From NCBI RefSeq assembly GCF_050947875.1, contig NC_134568.1, positions 259,233,115 through 259,297,114 on the forward strand: a stretch of 64,000 bases of DNA. Reading direction: 5' to 3'. A model generated the notes under the pieces. That model did not search any database. It saw only the letters and a program-made list of their open reading frames with translations, and was not told where the DNA came from. Positions 10,501 to 22,500 of the stretch are shown one piece after another (position 1 is the stretch's first letter; the number at the start of each line of letters is the position of its first letter). The position numbers were made by a program, and so were the translations under genes. The DNA comes from Dermacentor variabilis (taxonomy: Eukaryota; Arthropoda; Arachnida; Ixodida; Ixodidae).

Positions 10501-13500
10501 CATTCTGATTTAGTTATAAAGAAAATGTGCTTGTCTTTGCTAAGAATTTTGAATATCCATACACCATGAATGAGAATACGTCCACCAGTGATTCTTGTTT
10601 ATTTTTATTTATATTTTTCAGAAAAAAATGCTTGTATATATTCTTAAAACAGCAATAGAAATGGCTATGTGCAGGTTGTTAAAAGGTTTCTTTGTTCTTT
10701 TCCACAGATAACAGTGTGGTCAGTGACATCTTTGCCTGCAGTCTGTGCCAGTGTTTCGCTCTGAGTGAAGAAGAGATGGTGAATCATGTGAATGAATGTC
10801 ATGAGCGAAATGTATCTAAAGGCTCGGAAGATGCCTCTCCATTATACTGCCGACTGCAGCAGCTGGGTTCTACTGGTATGTCTTTTGTTGTGCATAATGA
10901 TTTCCATCAATGTGTGCAGTTTTGTTTCTGTTGCGGGCAATGACGTTTCGTGGCAGGACATTCAACAGGCCAGTTATAGCTGAGGGGTAGTTGCCAAAAA
11001 GCATGGCCTTTCTGAAATCACCCTGTACCGTGTCACATGATTAGCGGGCCATCTGTGCAAATGGCTACCTCACATGCATGCTAAACTGGAGCACTCTGGT
11101 TAGAACAGAATTATGGGTGCTGCAAAATTGCGAGAAAATTATTAAAAATATTTTCCACCAGCTCATTCTCAAACTTAAAGATATATCTTACTTTTCAACA
11201 TGTTATATATGCCGTGTTTGGCGCGTATATTAAAAAAAAAAATACAAGCTTCTTATTAAAGAACTACTAAAAAAGTTTGTTTTGCATTTTTGCTTCATGA
11301 GATAGTGGCCAATTTTATTATAGCTTTTCGGGGTCTCAGTTTCTCGAAATATGTGAGAAATTGTCAAATACCTTGTCTACTATTGCAACCAGTTCAACAT
11401 TTATGTCACATGCAGCCTGGTAGCCTCTGTCGTGCTAAGGAGGTTTTCTCATTACATCACGGAAAATAGAAATGGTGGTCATGTGATAATTCAGCGCAGT
11501 GTGGCAGTTGCAGGGCTTATCAGGTCCATTCAATTCAAGCGTGGTTCATTGTACCACTTGCCAAAACTTGTGGAGTGCTGTACCACAGCATTTGATACTG
11601 TGGTGCAAAGGGGTGCTGCTGCACTGAGGGGCCTCGATGGCAGCATGGTGCAGACAAGGTGCTTCCGTGGTGCAGGGAACCTCTGCACCTGTTGACAAGT
11701 GGGTGCAGCTGGCATTATGCAGCCAACGCTTGCTGGGGTGATGCTTTCTGGCACAGTGGTTGCTTCCAGAAGATGTGGAAACGTTCCCTAACCTTATTTG
11801 AAGTAGTAACTTAGTGCGAATAAAACCACGGAAACAAGAAAGACGGACAAGGACAAGCGTTCCCTAACCTCTTCCACAATACCTCAACATAGCTAGAATA
11901 GTTTTCAGTACTTCGGAAATTGTTGCCAGTACTTCGGAAATTGTTGCAGGCATTAGCATAACTGTTTGTTTGCCAGCTCCTGTCAAATTTATTTAATTAT
12001 CTTCACTTTCAGACAGAAAAAGTGACTTTGTTCATGGTGGAGAGCCATGGGAGTGTTTTAGAAATACACTGAAAGCTTGCATCATCATCATCATCATAGT
12101 CATCAGCCTGTTTTATGTCCAGTGCAGGACGAAGGCCTCTCCCTGCAATCTCCAATTACCCCTGTCCTGTGCCAACCAATTCCAACTAGCGCCCGCGAAT
12201 TTCCTAATTTCATCACTCCACCTAGTCTTCTGTCGTCCTCGACTGCATTTCCCTTCTCTTGGTACCCATTCTGTAACCTTACTGGTCTAACGGCTATCTA
12301 ACCGGTGCATTTTTTTCTCTTGAGGTCAATTACAATATTGTCTATACCCCTTTGCTCTCTGATCCAAACCGCTCTTTTTCTGTCTCTTAACATTATGCCT
12401 AGCAATCTTAGTTCCATCGCTCTTTGCGCGGTCCTTAGCTTGTTTTCAAGCTTCTTTGTCAGTCTCCAAGTCTCTGCCTCATATGTCAGCACTGGTAAAA
12501 TGCACTGATTGTACACCTTCCTTTTCAATGATAATGGTAAGCCTCCAGTCAGGAGCTGACAATGTCTGCCGTATGTGATCCAACCCATTTTTATTCTTCT
12601 ATGATTTTTTTTCTCATGATCAGGGTTGCCTGTGATTAATTGACCTAGGTAAATATACTCCTTCACAGACTCTAGAGGCTGACTTACGATCCTGAATTCT
12701 TGTTCCCTTGCCCAGTTATTCATCATTATCTTTGTCTTCTGCATAATAATCTTCAGCCCCACCCTTACACTCTTGCTGTTAAGGTCCTCAACCATTTGTT
12801 GTAACTCGCCTGAAGTGTTGCTGAATAGAACAATGTCATCGTCAAACCGAAGATTGCTGAGATATTCGCCATCGATCCTTACTTCTAATCCTCCCCAGTT
12901 TAATAGCTTGAATAGTTCTTTCAAGCACGCAGTGAATAGCATTGGAGAGATTGTGTATCTTTGTCTGACCCCTTTCTTTATAAGTATCTTCCTACTTTTC
13001 TTGTGTAGAATTAAGGTGGCTGTGGAATCTCTGTAGATATTTTCCAGGGTATTTACGTAAGCGTTCTGTACTCCTTGATTACGGAATGCCTCTGTGACTG
13101 CTGGTATCTCTACTGGGTTAAGTGCCTTTTCGTAATGTATGAAAGTTATATAGAGAAGCTTATTGTACTCTGCGGATTTCTCGATAACCTGATTAATGCC
13201 ATGTATGTGATCCATTGTACAGTATCCCTTTCTGAGGCCAGCCTATTCCCTTGGTTGACTAAAGTCCAGTGTTGCCCTTATTTTATTGAAGATTATTTTG
13301 GTAAATATTTTTCATAATACTGATAGTAAGCTAATGGGCCTATAATTTCTCAATTCTTTAACGTCTCCCTTTTTGTGGATTAGTATAATGTTTGCATTCT
13401 TTCAGTTTTCTGGGACTCTTGCAGTCGATAGACACTTGGTATAAAGAGCCGCCAGTTTTCCAAGCATTATGGCTCCTCCATCTTTAATTAAATTGACTGC

Positions 13501-16500
13501 TATTCCATCTTCTCCTGCCGCTCTTCCTCGTTTCATGTCTTGCAAGGCCCTTCTGACCTCATCTCTAGTTATAGAAAGAGTTTCTGTATCCTGTTCATTA
13601 TCATTCTGAATGGAGTTCTCCTGAGTCCTCTGGGTACTGTACAGGTCAGTATAGAATTCTTCCTCTGTATCTATTATACCTTCGAGATTGCTGATGATAT
13701 TGCCCTGCTTATCTTTCAGTGCATACATCTTGGTTTGTCCTAGGCCAAGTTTCTTTCTCACTGATTTCAGGCTGCATCCATTTTTTACGTCTTCTTCAGT
13801 CTTTCTTGCGTTATGATTTCGAATATCACTTATTTTCGCCTTGTTGATCAGACAGTTCTGCGAATTCTATCTTATCTCTTGAGTTGAACACTTTCATTCT
13901 TTGTCGTTTTTTTGTTAGGTCCTTTGTTACTTGGGAGAGCTTACCTACTGGTTGCCTTGGTGTCTTGCCTCCCACTTCAATTGCTGCCTCTGAAGCTGGC
14001 CTAGTTATGGTTTCATTCATTATCTCTATGTCATCTTCATCTGTCTGTTCTAAGGCTGCATATTTGTTTTCAAGTGTCAGCCTGAATTTGTCTGCTTTTA
14101 CCCTTTCTGCCTCTAGGTTGACCTGTTTCTTCTTGACCAATTTTACTCTTTCTCTCTTCATATTGTGGTGAATCCTAGCCCTCACTAACCTATGATCACT
14201 GCACTTTACCCTACCTATCACTTCTACATGCTGCACTGTGCTGGGATCAGCAGAAAGTACAAAGTCAATTTCATTTCTTGTTTCACCACTAGGGCTTTTA
14301 CAGGTCCACTTTTGGTTGCTCTGCTTCCTGAAAAAATTATTTATTATCCGAAGCTTATTTCTTTCTGTAAATTCTATCAATATCATCTCCTCTAGCATTC
14401 CTAGAATCAATGCCGTAGTTGCCAAATACTTGTTCCCCAGCCTGCTTTTCCCCCACTTCTGCATTGAACAGAAGTCACCCATTACTACTGTATACCGAGT
14501 TTACGCTTTTCTCATCGCTAATTGAATATCTTCATAAAACTGATCTACTTCCTCATCATCGTGACTGGATGTTGGAGCGTAGGCTTGTATTACCTTTAAT
14601 CTATACCTCTTATTGATTTTGATTACGACTACAGCTACCCTCTCATTAATGCTATGCAATTCGTCAATGTTGCCCACTATATCCTTATGGATTAGGAATC
14701 CTACCCTGTATTGCTTCTTATCTGGCAGACCTCTGAACTGAAAAACTGGTCATGTGTGCCAAGCCACTGAGTAATTTGGCCAAGCAGACAACACAGCTTG
14801 CATTTCGGTACTCAATTTAAAAATGTACTTTACCAGCATGCGCGGCACCACATTATATGCTGTACTGGCAGCAACTGAATTTTTTTTTGATTGGTGTCAC
14901 GAACCATGTGTAAATCAAATGTAACCTTTATTATCTTCTCATAAAAGCAAGTGGGCCAATAGGGGAGAGAAGGTGAGGAGTTGGGGGTGATGCTCCATGT
15001 TCTGAGGGAACGAACAGCAGAGGTTGAGGCTTATCCAGTACTGAATGGAGAGAAGTGCTGACTAATGTATAGGGTCAATGTGGTGGTGTGCACCCAGCCT
15101 TTAGAGACATAGTCATGGTGTGCCTTGTGCCTATTGCATCAAGATGACTGATGCATACATCAGCAGTTTGTGACCGCTTCTTTACGGCCACCTCCAGTTT
15201 CCATGGTGTATTAATGAGCCTTGGCTGAGCACGTGCTATGCCATGGAACCGTGTTCTGCTTGGCATGCTTTGTGACTGGTTGCAATAAAGGATCGCATAA
15301 TGATTTGTTACATGTTTGAGTAACTGAATACCCATACTGCAGAGTTGACAGCTATTAAAAAAAGAAAGAAAACTGGGGCACCAAATTTTATGTCAGTTCT
15401 TTGATAAAAATTAATGTGCTCTATGAACCTCCTGCTTTAACAAACAAATTACAATTCCTTCCACAAATATACATTGAGCCACACAGTTTATCTGGTCAAT
15501 AAAAGTTATTAAAATTACTTTGAGTCTTGTGTCACGTGGAGTGATATATGAAGAACACAGTAGCAATACTGTGAAAAACGAAACTAACTTTTATTAGGCG
15601 AACCTGTGCCCACAAAAACAGGCTACACTTAAAGAACGGCGACAACGGCGAACACAGTCGGGGATCGTCAAAATCTGATCAGCGGGTCAAGCACGTCGGC
15701 TTTTATAGATCAGTCGTCGAATGTTCCAGAGTAACCACTGGGACCCGCATGCCTTCCACAAAGTTCTACACCATTCGCGTCGTGCATACATGCAATCAGA
15801 TTACACAAGGTTCAGCGACAACAGACAGCGAATAGAAGCATCAATAACATTCTAGAAACTTCCAATACATGTACACACGTCCTGCGCTGAGCGATAACAT
15901 TTCTTAGACATTAAAAGCGCTCACCCGTAAAAGATAAACGAGTTCACGTGTCACTTGTTTGAATAATGAAGTATTTTGTGACCTCTTAGGACTTTGTTAA
16001 ATCAATAACAAAATACTCAAGTGCTTCAAGCTTTGTTGGATTGTAGTGACACGTGTACTTCTTTATCTTTATCGGGCGACCACTTCTCGCCGCCTAACAA
16101 ATGTTATTGCACAGCGCAGGACGTACTTGCATGTAAAAGAAGTTTCTGGAATGTTATCGATGGTTCCGTCACTGTCTTTCACCGCAACTTCTGTTATCTG
16201 ATTGCATGTGTGCACGACGCGAATAATGTGAAACTTTGTGGAAGGCACGTGGGTCCCAGCGATTGCTCTGGAACATTCGACGATATATGTATAAAAGCCG
16301 ACGCGCTTGACCCGCTCATCAGATTTTTGACGACCGCCGATTATGTTCGCCGCTATCATCCTTCTTTGAGTGTAGCCTGTTTTTGAGGGCACAAGTTCGC
16401 CCAATGAAACGCTCGTTTCGATCATCACAGTTTTGCTGCCTTCTCAACCGTCACTACCACGTGACAGTAGTTAACTGTAGTAATAGCTTGGTATTGGTTG

Positions 16501-19500
16501 AGATGAACTTATAGGCAGGAAGGAGCGGCACTCTGTGTATCTTGCGCCCTTTGTGCATACCTACGTTTCTGCCAAGTGCTTCCTGATTAATGTGAAGCTA
16601 GACGATCATGTTGTTGAATTGCTGTTCTTTTTTCTTCTTTTATGTGCAAGTGTAATGTTCATTGTATGCAGGCCACGTAGTTGTCTGAAGGAGTTCATGC
16701 CATCTGCGTCACCTTGTTTCTTTTCTTTGCTTGTCAGTGTCTCAAGCTGCATGCCCTATACTCCATAATCGAAACTAAAGAATGTTATCCCTCCTCCTGC
16801 TGCCTGATACATACAGTTGTAACAGCTCCGGGTGAAGAAAGACGGACACTGCGCATGCTTCCTGTTGATGTTGAGGAACCTCCCACGCAGCCCACAACAC
16901 TGCACTTAGTAGTGGAAACAAGCAGCCCACCTGTGCCACCAAAGCGCCGCAGGGGCCGTCCACGCAAAGTGGATCAGGTTCAGAGGTATTGCTTGCTACA
17001 TTTTATGAACTGCAGTTACAAGGTCTCCTCAATTTGTCTGCTCATTTTTCACCAGATATGGACACTGCGGTGGGTGGTGCCTCACGTCTACATTGTGCAA
17101 TTGCACCGAACCATATGATGTGGTACAGCCATATCAGTATACTATCGCATTCAATATGAGCTGCAATGTGCCAGCTGTATCCGGAGCGGCGCTTGTGAGA
17201 AAAAGTGAAGAGGGTTTCTCTATTCCTGAAATGTGCATATCCCCTGCTTTCATTCGTCTGCTTTCTTTGCAGAGTGAAAATACACTGGCTCACCGAGCAG
17301 CTGTCACTCCTTCATGAAAAAAAAAAAAAAGGATGGTTGTGAAGCTAGGGCAGCGGTACAAGAACATTAGTGTTGCTTGGCGGGCCAGTGTATCATCGCT
17401 CTATGAAGAAAGCAGACGATGGAAACACTGCTGGAATGGTGACACCCTCTCCACTTTTTTCTGGAAAGGGTTGCTGCGGTCACGGCTCACGCATTGAGCT
17501 CATATTGAACGCAATAGAACATGTGCAGTGACATAAAGGCCTTATTGTCTGTTGTGGGCGGTTAAAAGGACCCTGAAGTGATATAATTTCATCGTGTTGG
17601 AATGCGCTGAATCAGTAGGGGTGACATATTTTGCCTGACTGACGTGGAATTCTTAGGTAGTCACAACAATGTGCAAAAGGTTTTAAATATTGAATGCAGT
17701 GTGAGCAAGGGGGTGGGGGGAGGGAGCACACATGCTGGCTTGGGCACAAAGTGTAAATAGAAATTAGTAAATAATCTGAGAATGCATTTTTTGTAATTTT
17801 AAGATGTACAGGCATTGGTTATAAAGATAGAATGATGGAGTTATGTGGAGGAGGGTGATAATTAAGGGGGTGTGAATATTAGAAATTTCGAATATGAATA
17901 GAATAGACTTCACCGTTTGATTTGTGTTTGATTTGATAATTCACTTTTTGAAATGGTTCAATACTTGTTTCTCTTTGAATATAAGGGATAACAGCACTTA
18001 AAGTTATTTGTCTATGAAAAGACAGAGACTGACGAAAATAAGGGCTATTTCGAATGATTCTGCTGGAGGAGAGTTGCACAGAGGCACCAGCTCCTAAGCC
18101 ACACTTATGGGGCAGATAACTTTTGTTCAATAATTTCGAGTCATTGAACAAGGATGCCTTGTGCACAAGCTCCTACAATAACTGGACGTTTAGTTGTGAA
18201 CAGCATTACTTGTATGTGTGAAATATCGTAAATAAGCACCTTTTGCCACACTGACTCCAAGAAAACTTTATATTTCACTGTGGTTATAAATGAGAAAATA
18301 ATCAATATTAATTCAGTATTCAAAGGTTGTTATCTCTAATATTCGTATTCAATTTGATTCAGAATTTTCGCTATTCGAACACCCCTAGCAACAATTCGTA
18401 TTGAAACCTGAACCGACATTCTGGACTTGAATATCGAAGGAATGACAGTTAGTGTAAGGACTGGTTGATGTTGTGCTCTCAAGGGTGGGCATGGTCATTT
18501 GTAGATCCAGTGTTGGCTTGGCTATTTCTCTAGTACTTAAGCCAATCGCAGGTTCGCCTTCTAACTTAGCCGGGCAATTTGCAGGCCAGCACCAGTTGTT
18601 GAAAAGGTACAAGAAGAACCTGACACACTTATGAGAGGGCAAGATGGCCTTTTTCATTGCTCTCGTTGCAAACGGGCCTTCTGCAAGGAGCGACACATTC
18701 TTGGCCACCGATGTATGGCCAGGGGTGACTATGTTGACAGCTTTGATAAGGTAAGTGTCAACCAAAGCTGGATTTATTTTTTGTTGTAGGGGCTCAGTCT
18801 GCAATGCAGTGTTATTTATTGCAGTTATTTTGCATTTATTGCATCAGTTATTTATTGCAGTTGTTATATAATGCAGTCTTATTTCATGTTTTTGGTGCTT
18901 ACTTTTGAGCAAAATAAGCAGATGTTTCTTGAATATTTTTATTTTTTATTCACCTGAAATATATGTTTGCAAGCAACTATAATGATCAACTTAGGCACAT
19001 TATTTAACTCCTAGGCTCAAGATGCACTCATTTGAACAGTGTTCACCTATAGTATTGCCCGAGACAATGTCTATGCACCCAAGCCACTGTTTCTTTGTCA
19101 CTTGACAGTAACAACCAAAATTTGCCAATTTATTTATTGTGAAATGGGCATTAGATTTGCTGGAGATAGCTGCCATTACTATTTTGGTCCTACAGAAAGA
19201 CGAGGAGGGCAGTGTTGTGCCTGATGAAGATGCCAAAGATGGAGACACAACAGAAGACTTTCGATTGAACCGAACCAATGATCGTGAGCCGTGGACTCGG
19301 GGCCGTGGCCGTCGAGGCGGGCATAGAGGTGGTCGTCGAGGCGGCTTTTGTCGAGAAGTTTCTGACAGCCCACATCATGAGGCAGTTGCAGGGCCTGGTG
19401 AAGCCAACAAGGAGAATGTTGTGGGCCAGGAGCAAGCTACAGCTGAGAAATCTGCTGAAGGAGCCTCGGGTGAGGTCACACATCCAGCAAGCATGCTGTT

Positions 19501-22500
19501 TGGTCATGCAACCTTGTCTGGAGACACAGGCATTCTGGCATGGCAAGTTAGTTTCGGTAAAAGCTGCTCGATAAAAAGGTTCGATGCGCCACTAGCTACC
19601 ATAATACAGTCGAATCTCGATAATTTGAACACGCTTAATTCAAACTTATGCTTTATTTGAACAGACGCTATGGTCCTCTCAAAGTTATGTGTAATCCAAT
19701 GGGCTAAAACGCTCAGTAATTCGAATGTGCAAGCATTCAAACATACCACGCTCTGACAATGCTCTCAGCAGCGCACCAAATCCTACGGTGGCGCCCCAAA
19801 TCCTATGGTGATGCCCCTGACCAGCATTGCTCTGACCTCCTCATAGAAGAAAAGCTTAGGAAAGACCCCTCAACGCCACGCGCGAGAGTTCCATATGTAG
19901 TCCAAGGGCAATAACACCGTCGCCGGTGCGCCCTATGCTGTATGTGCGAGTGAAAGCATGCGAGTGGAGCCGATGATTACAGCTCAATCTCGCCCGCACG
20001 AAAAAGACGGAGTGGGCACGAAGCGTGTCGTTTAATGTGCGAGGCACCTAACATTGCGAGGTAGAGGGGGGAGCGGCGTTGTACTCCGGCTCACATTCAA
20101 ACACATTTCCGGTCCCCTTGGAGTTCGAATTAACCAAATTCTACTGTATATGTGTTTGGAGGTAGAGGCTGTCCGCTGGTTGCTCATTCCATGGAACAGA
20201 CAATATCGTTTTGGCATTCATGCTAAACAGCAATCAAGTCTGTTACATTAGTTCCACAACACTCCCAAAGTTGATCGAGCGTACGGGTAGATGAAATAAC
20301 ATACACAGCAAGAAAAAAAAAAAGACAATGCAACCACTAAAAGCCGATACTATCATATACTATCATAACAAGCATGCGCAAACAATGAAGTGGAGCAGGA
20401 CACCTTTCGCATTGTGCAAGACTTACGTTGCAGCGTCCTTCACAGTCCCGAGGAGCAGTTCATGCCCCCCTCACAAAGCAGTTTCTAAACTGATAAAGTA
20501 TCCATAAACATTTGTTTATCCCCTTCAGGCACTCTGTGCACAATTGTGTGTGACGTGAGCAGGAGGTTTTGCACGAGACAAACATGGTCGCCTGAACACT
20601 CCTTTTATTCTTCGTGTTCTCCTTCCAGACAGCGTCCTTCTGTCCTCTGTTACACGTTCTCGCTCCCCCCAAAAGAGCGTGCGCAGCAAGCAACACACGA
20701 AGGAGCAGTGGGAGACTACAAAATAACAAAATATCTAAAGGTGCAATTGATCCAATGTGCCGATTTAGATCTGTATAGTGATTAAAGTTCAGAATAAATT
20801 ATAGCAGTCCGGTGACGTGCATCATAACTCTGGGGGACGAGCCTGATTGTTTCCGATCCGGATGACGTCTGCGACATAACTCGTGAGCACTGATTGTCGT
20901 ATACGTTCAGCTCTTGACACAACTGATTACAGTTCAAGCACCTTGAAGTAGCAGGAGCGGGGGTTGCTCTTAAAACTAGTGCGGATGAAAGGTTGCATGT
21001 TGAGAGTTTTGTTTAAGATATTTTACTCACATGAGATGTACCGTTGGCATGTAAATTGTCTTGTTTCTTATGGTTGGCTTGCGAGTTCACATGTTCCTTG
21101 TCACATCCGTGTTTTTGGCGATGCTCTTCGTCGTCCCCTGCACTGAAGTTGCTGTCGTAGTAAGTGAAGCTGCTGATAGAGTTTATGTTGATCTTTCTGA
21201 TGTTGCTGCGAGAGCTACTGAGGTAGCATTTCCATCAGAATATGTGTTTGACTGTTTCGCAATTTGACGTGGTGATCTGTGGGTAGCTGGTACATTGCAT
21301 GCTTTTGGGAGGCTTGTTTGGTGGCAAAAGTATTGTACGAGGCTTCAGAGAAGACTCTTCTGAGTCTGCTACAGCGACATGATGAATGGGTGCTACTGTC
21401 ATTTGACAGGGTGTGATGCAGAATGGCAGCGGGTCTTAAGGGTGTTGTATGCAGAAGAAAGTTTGTGTGTTGCGAAGTGGTTTTGTCTCCAAATGTACAT
21501 GGCTCATCCGTAGCCGCTGAAAGTGCATTGTCTTCCTTGTGAGAAGAGCGCTTGCTGTTCGTGGTTTCCTTCTGTTGTCTTCGTGGGAAGGCAGTCTGCT
21601 TCATGTCAGCACTGGAAGTAATAGCTGCATTCTTTCCTTGACTGGTGTGAATGGTACCGTAATCTGAGTTGATGTGGCTTGCAATCCTGGATTTTTGATC
21701 ACTAGACAATGCCGTAGCAGATGTAGCTTCATCACGTGCTTCTAGTGATGGCTCTGTCTCAGGAAAGTTCAAGTTTTGAGGTGAGTGCAAAGTAATGAGC
21801 TTCATAGAAGAATCACGGGACTTGAAACTAGGCGGTGGCCTGCACGTACAAGAAGTACTGAATGCATGCAATCAACGATGACAGCTGTCCGATGGCATGA
21901 CGAAGACGTGCATAATGACAATTTCTGTGTGGTGAAGAAACCTTATAGAATGTTTGCTCTCAACGAAGAGTGACTTGGATATCGCTCAGCGAACGGAGGC
22001 TTTACATTGTCCACTTTGCACTGTGGTATCATGTTAGGTGTGTGCTTCTGCTTCGTCTTTTCTGAAGTATCACTACATGGGAAAGTTGTTGACGATCTAG
22101 TCATACGTGGCTTTGGTTGGTACTGATGATGATCGCTACATGGAAACTGTGGGTGACTGCGGCAACCCAGTTGCAGTAGCCAAGATAGCGTGTCAAAAGC
22201 AACGGCACTGATGAAAATGATATTTAAAACATGTCGCATGTATCTTTAACCACTTCTGATTGAACCTGTGCTGCAAGTTTGAATAAAATGTAAAATGCTT
22301 TACTAAAGCGAGTTGTTAAGTAGACGGTTGGAAGTTTGCTCACATTGTCATTATGTTGTCACTTAGTGGGCTCACTTCTTTCATTCTATTTCACAATGTT
22401 TTTTTATCAGGCAGATTTATTAAGTGGCTGGATAGTTTCTTTATAAGTATGCTATGCATGGAGATAGTTGATGTTCTCATATATGACATTCCTGTAGAGA

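Noticed and set aside
16978..16985. Alternative donor cag|gttcag for ZFAT exon 4
   Set aside because: It would leave phase 0, whereas exon 5 needs phase 2; the GT at 16986 restores the frame.
18385..18804. Minus-strand 139-codon open frame
   Set aside because: It is the antisense shadow of ZFAT exon 5, whose plus-strand finger, splice sites and phase fit the gene.
19179..19546. Overlapping minus-strand frames
   Set aside because: Antisense of exon 6; the arginine/glycine codons of the RGG cluster keep the opposite strand open.
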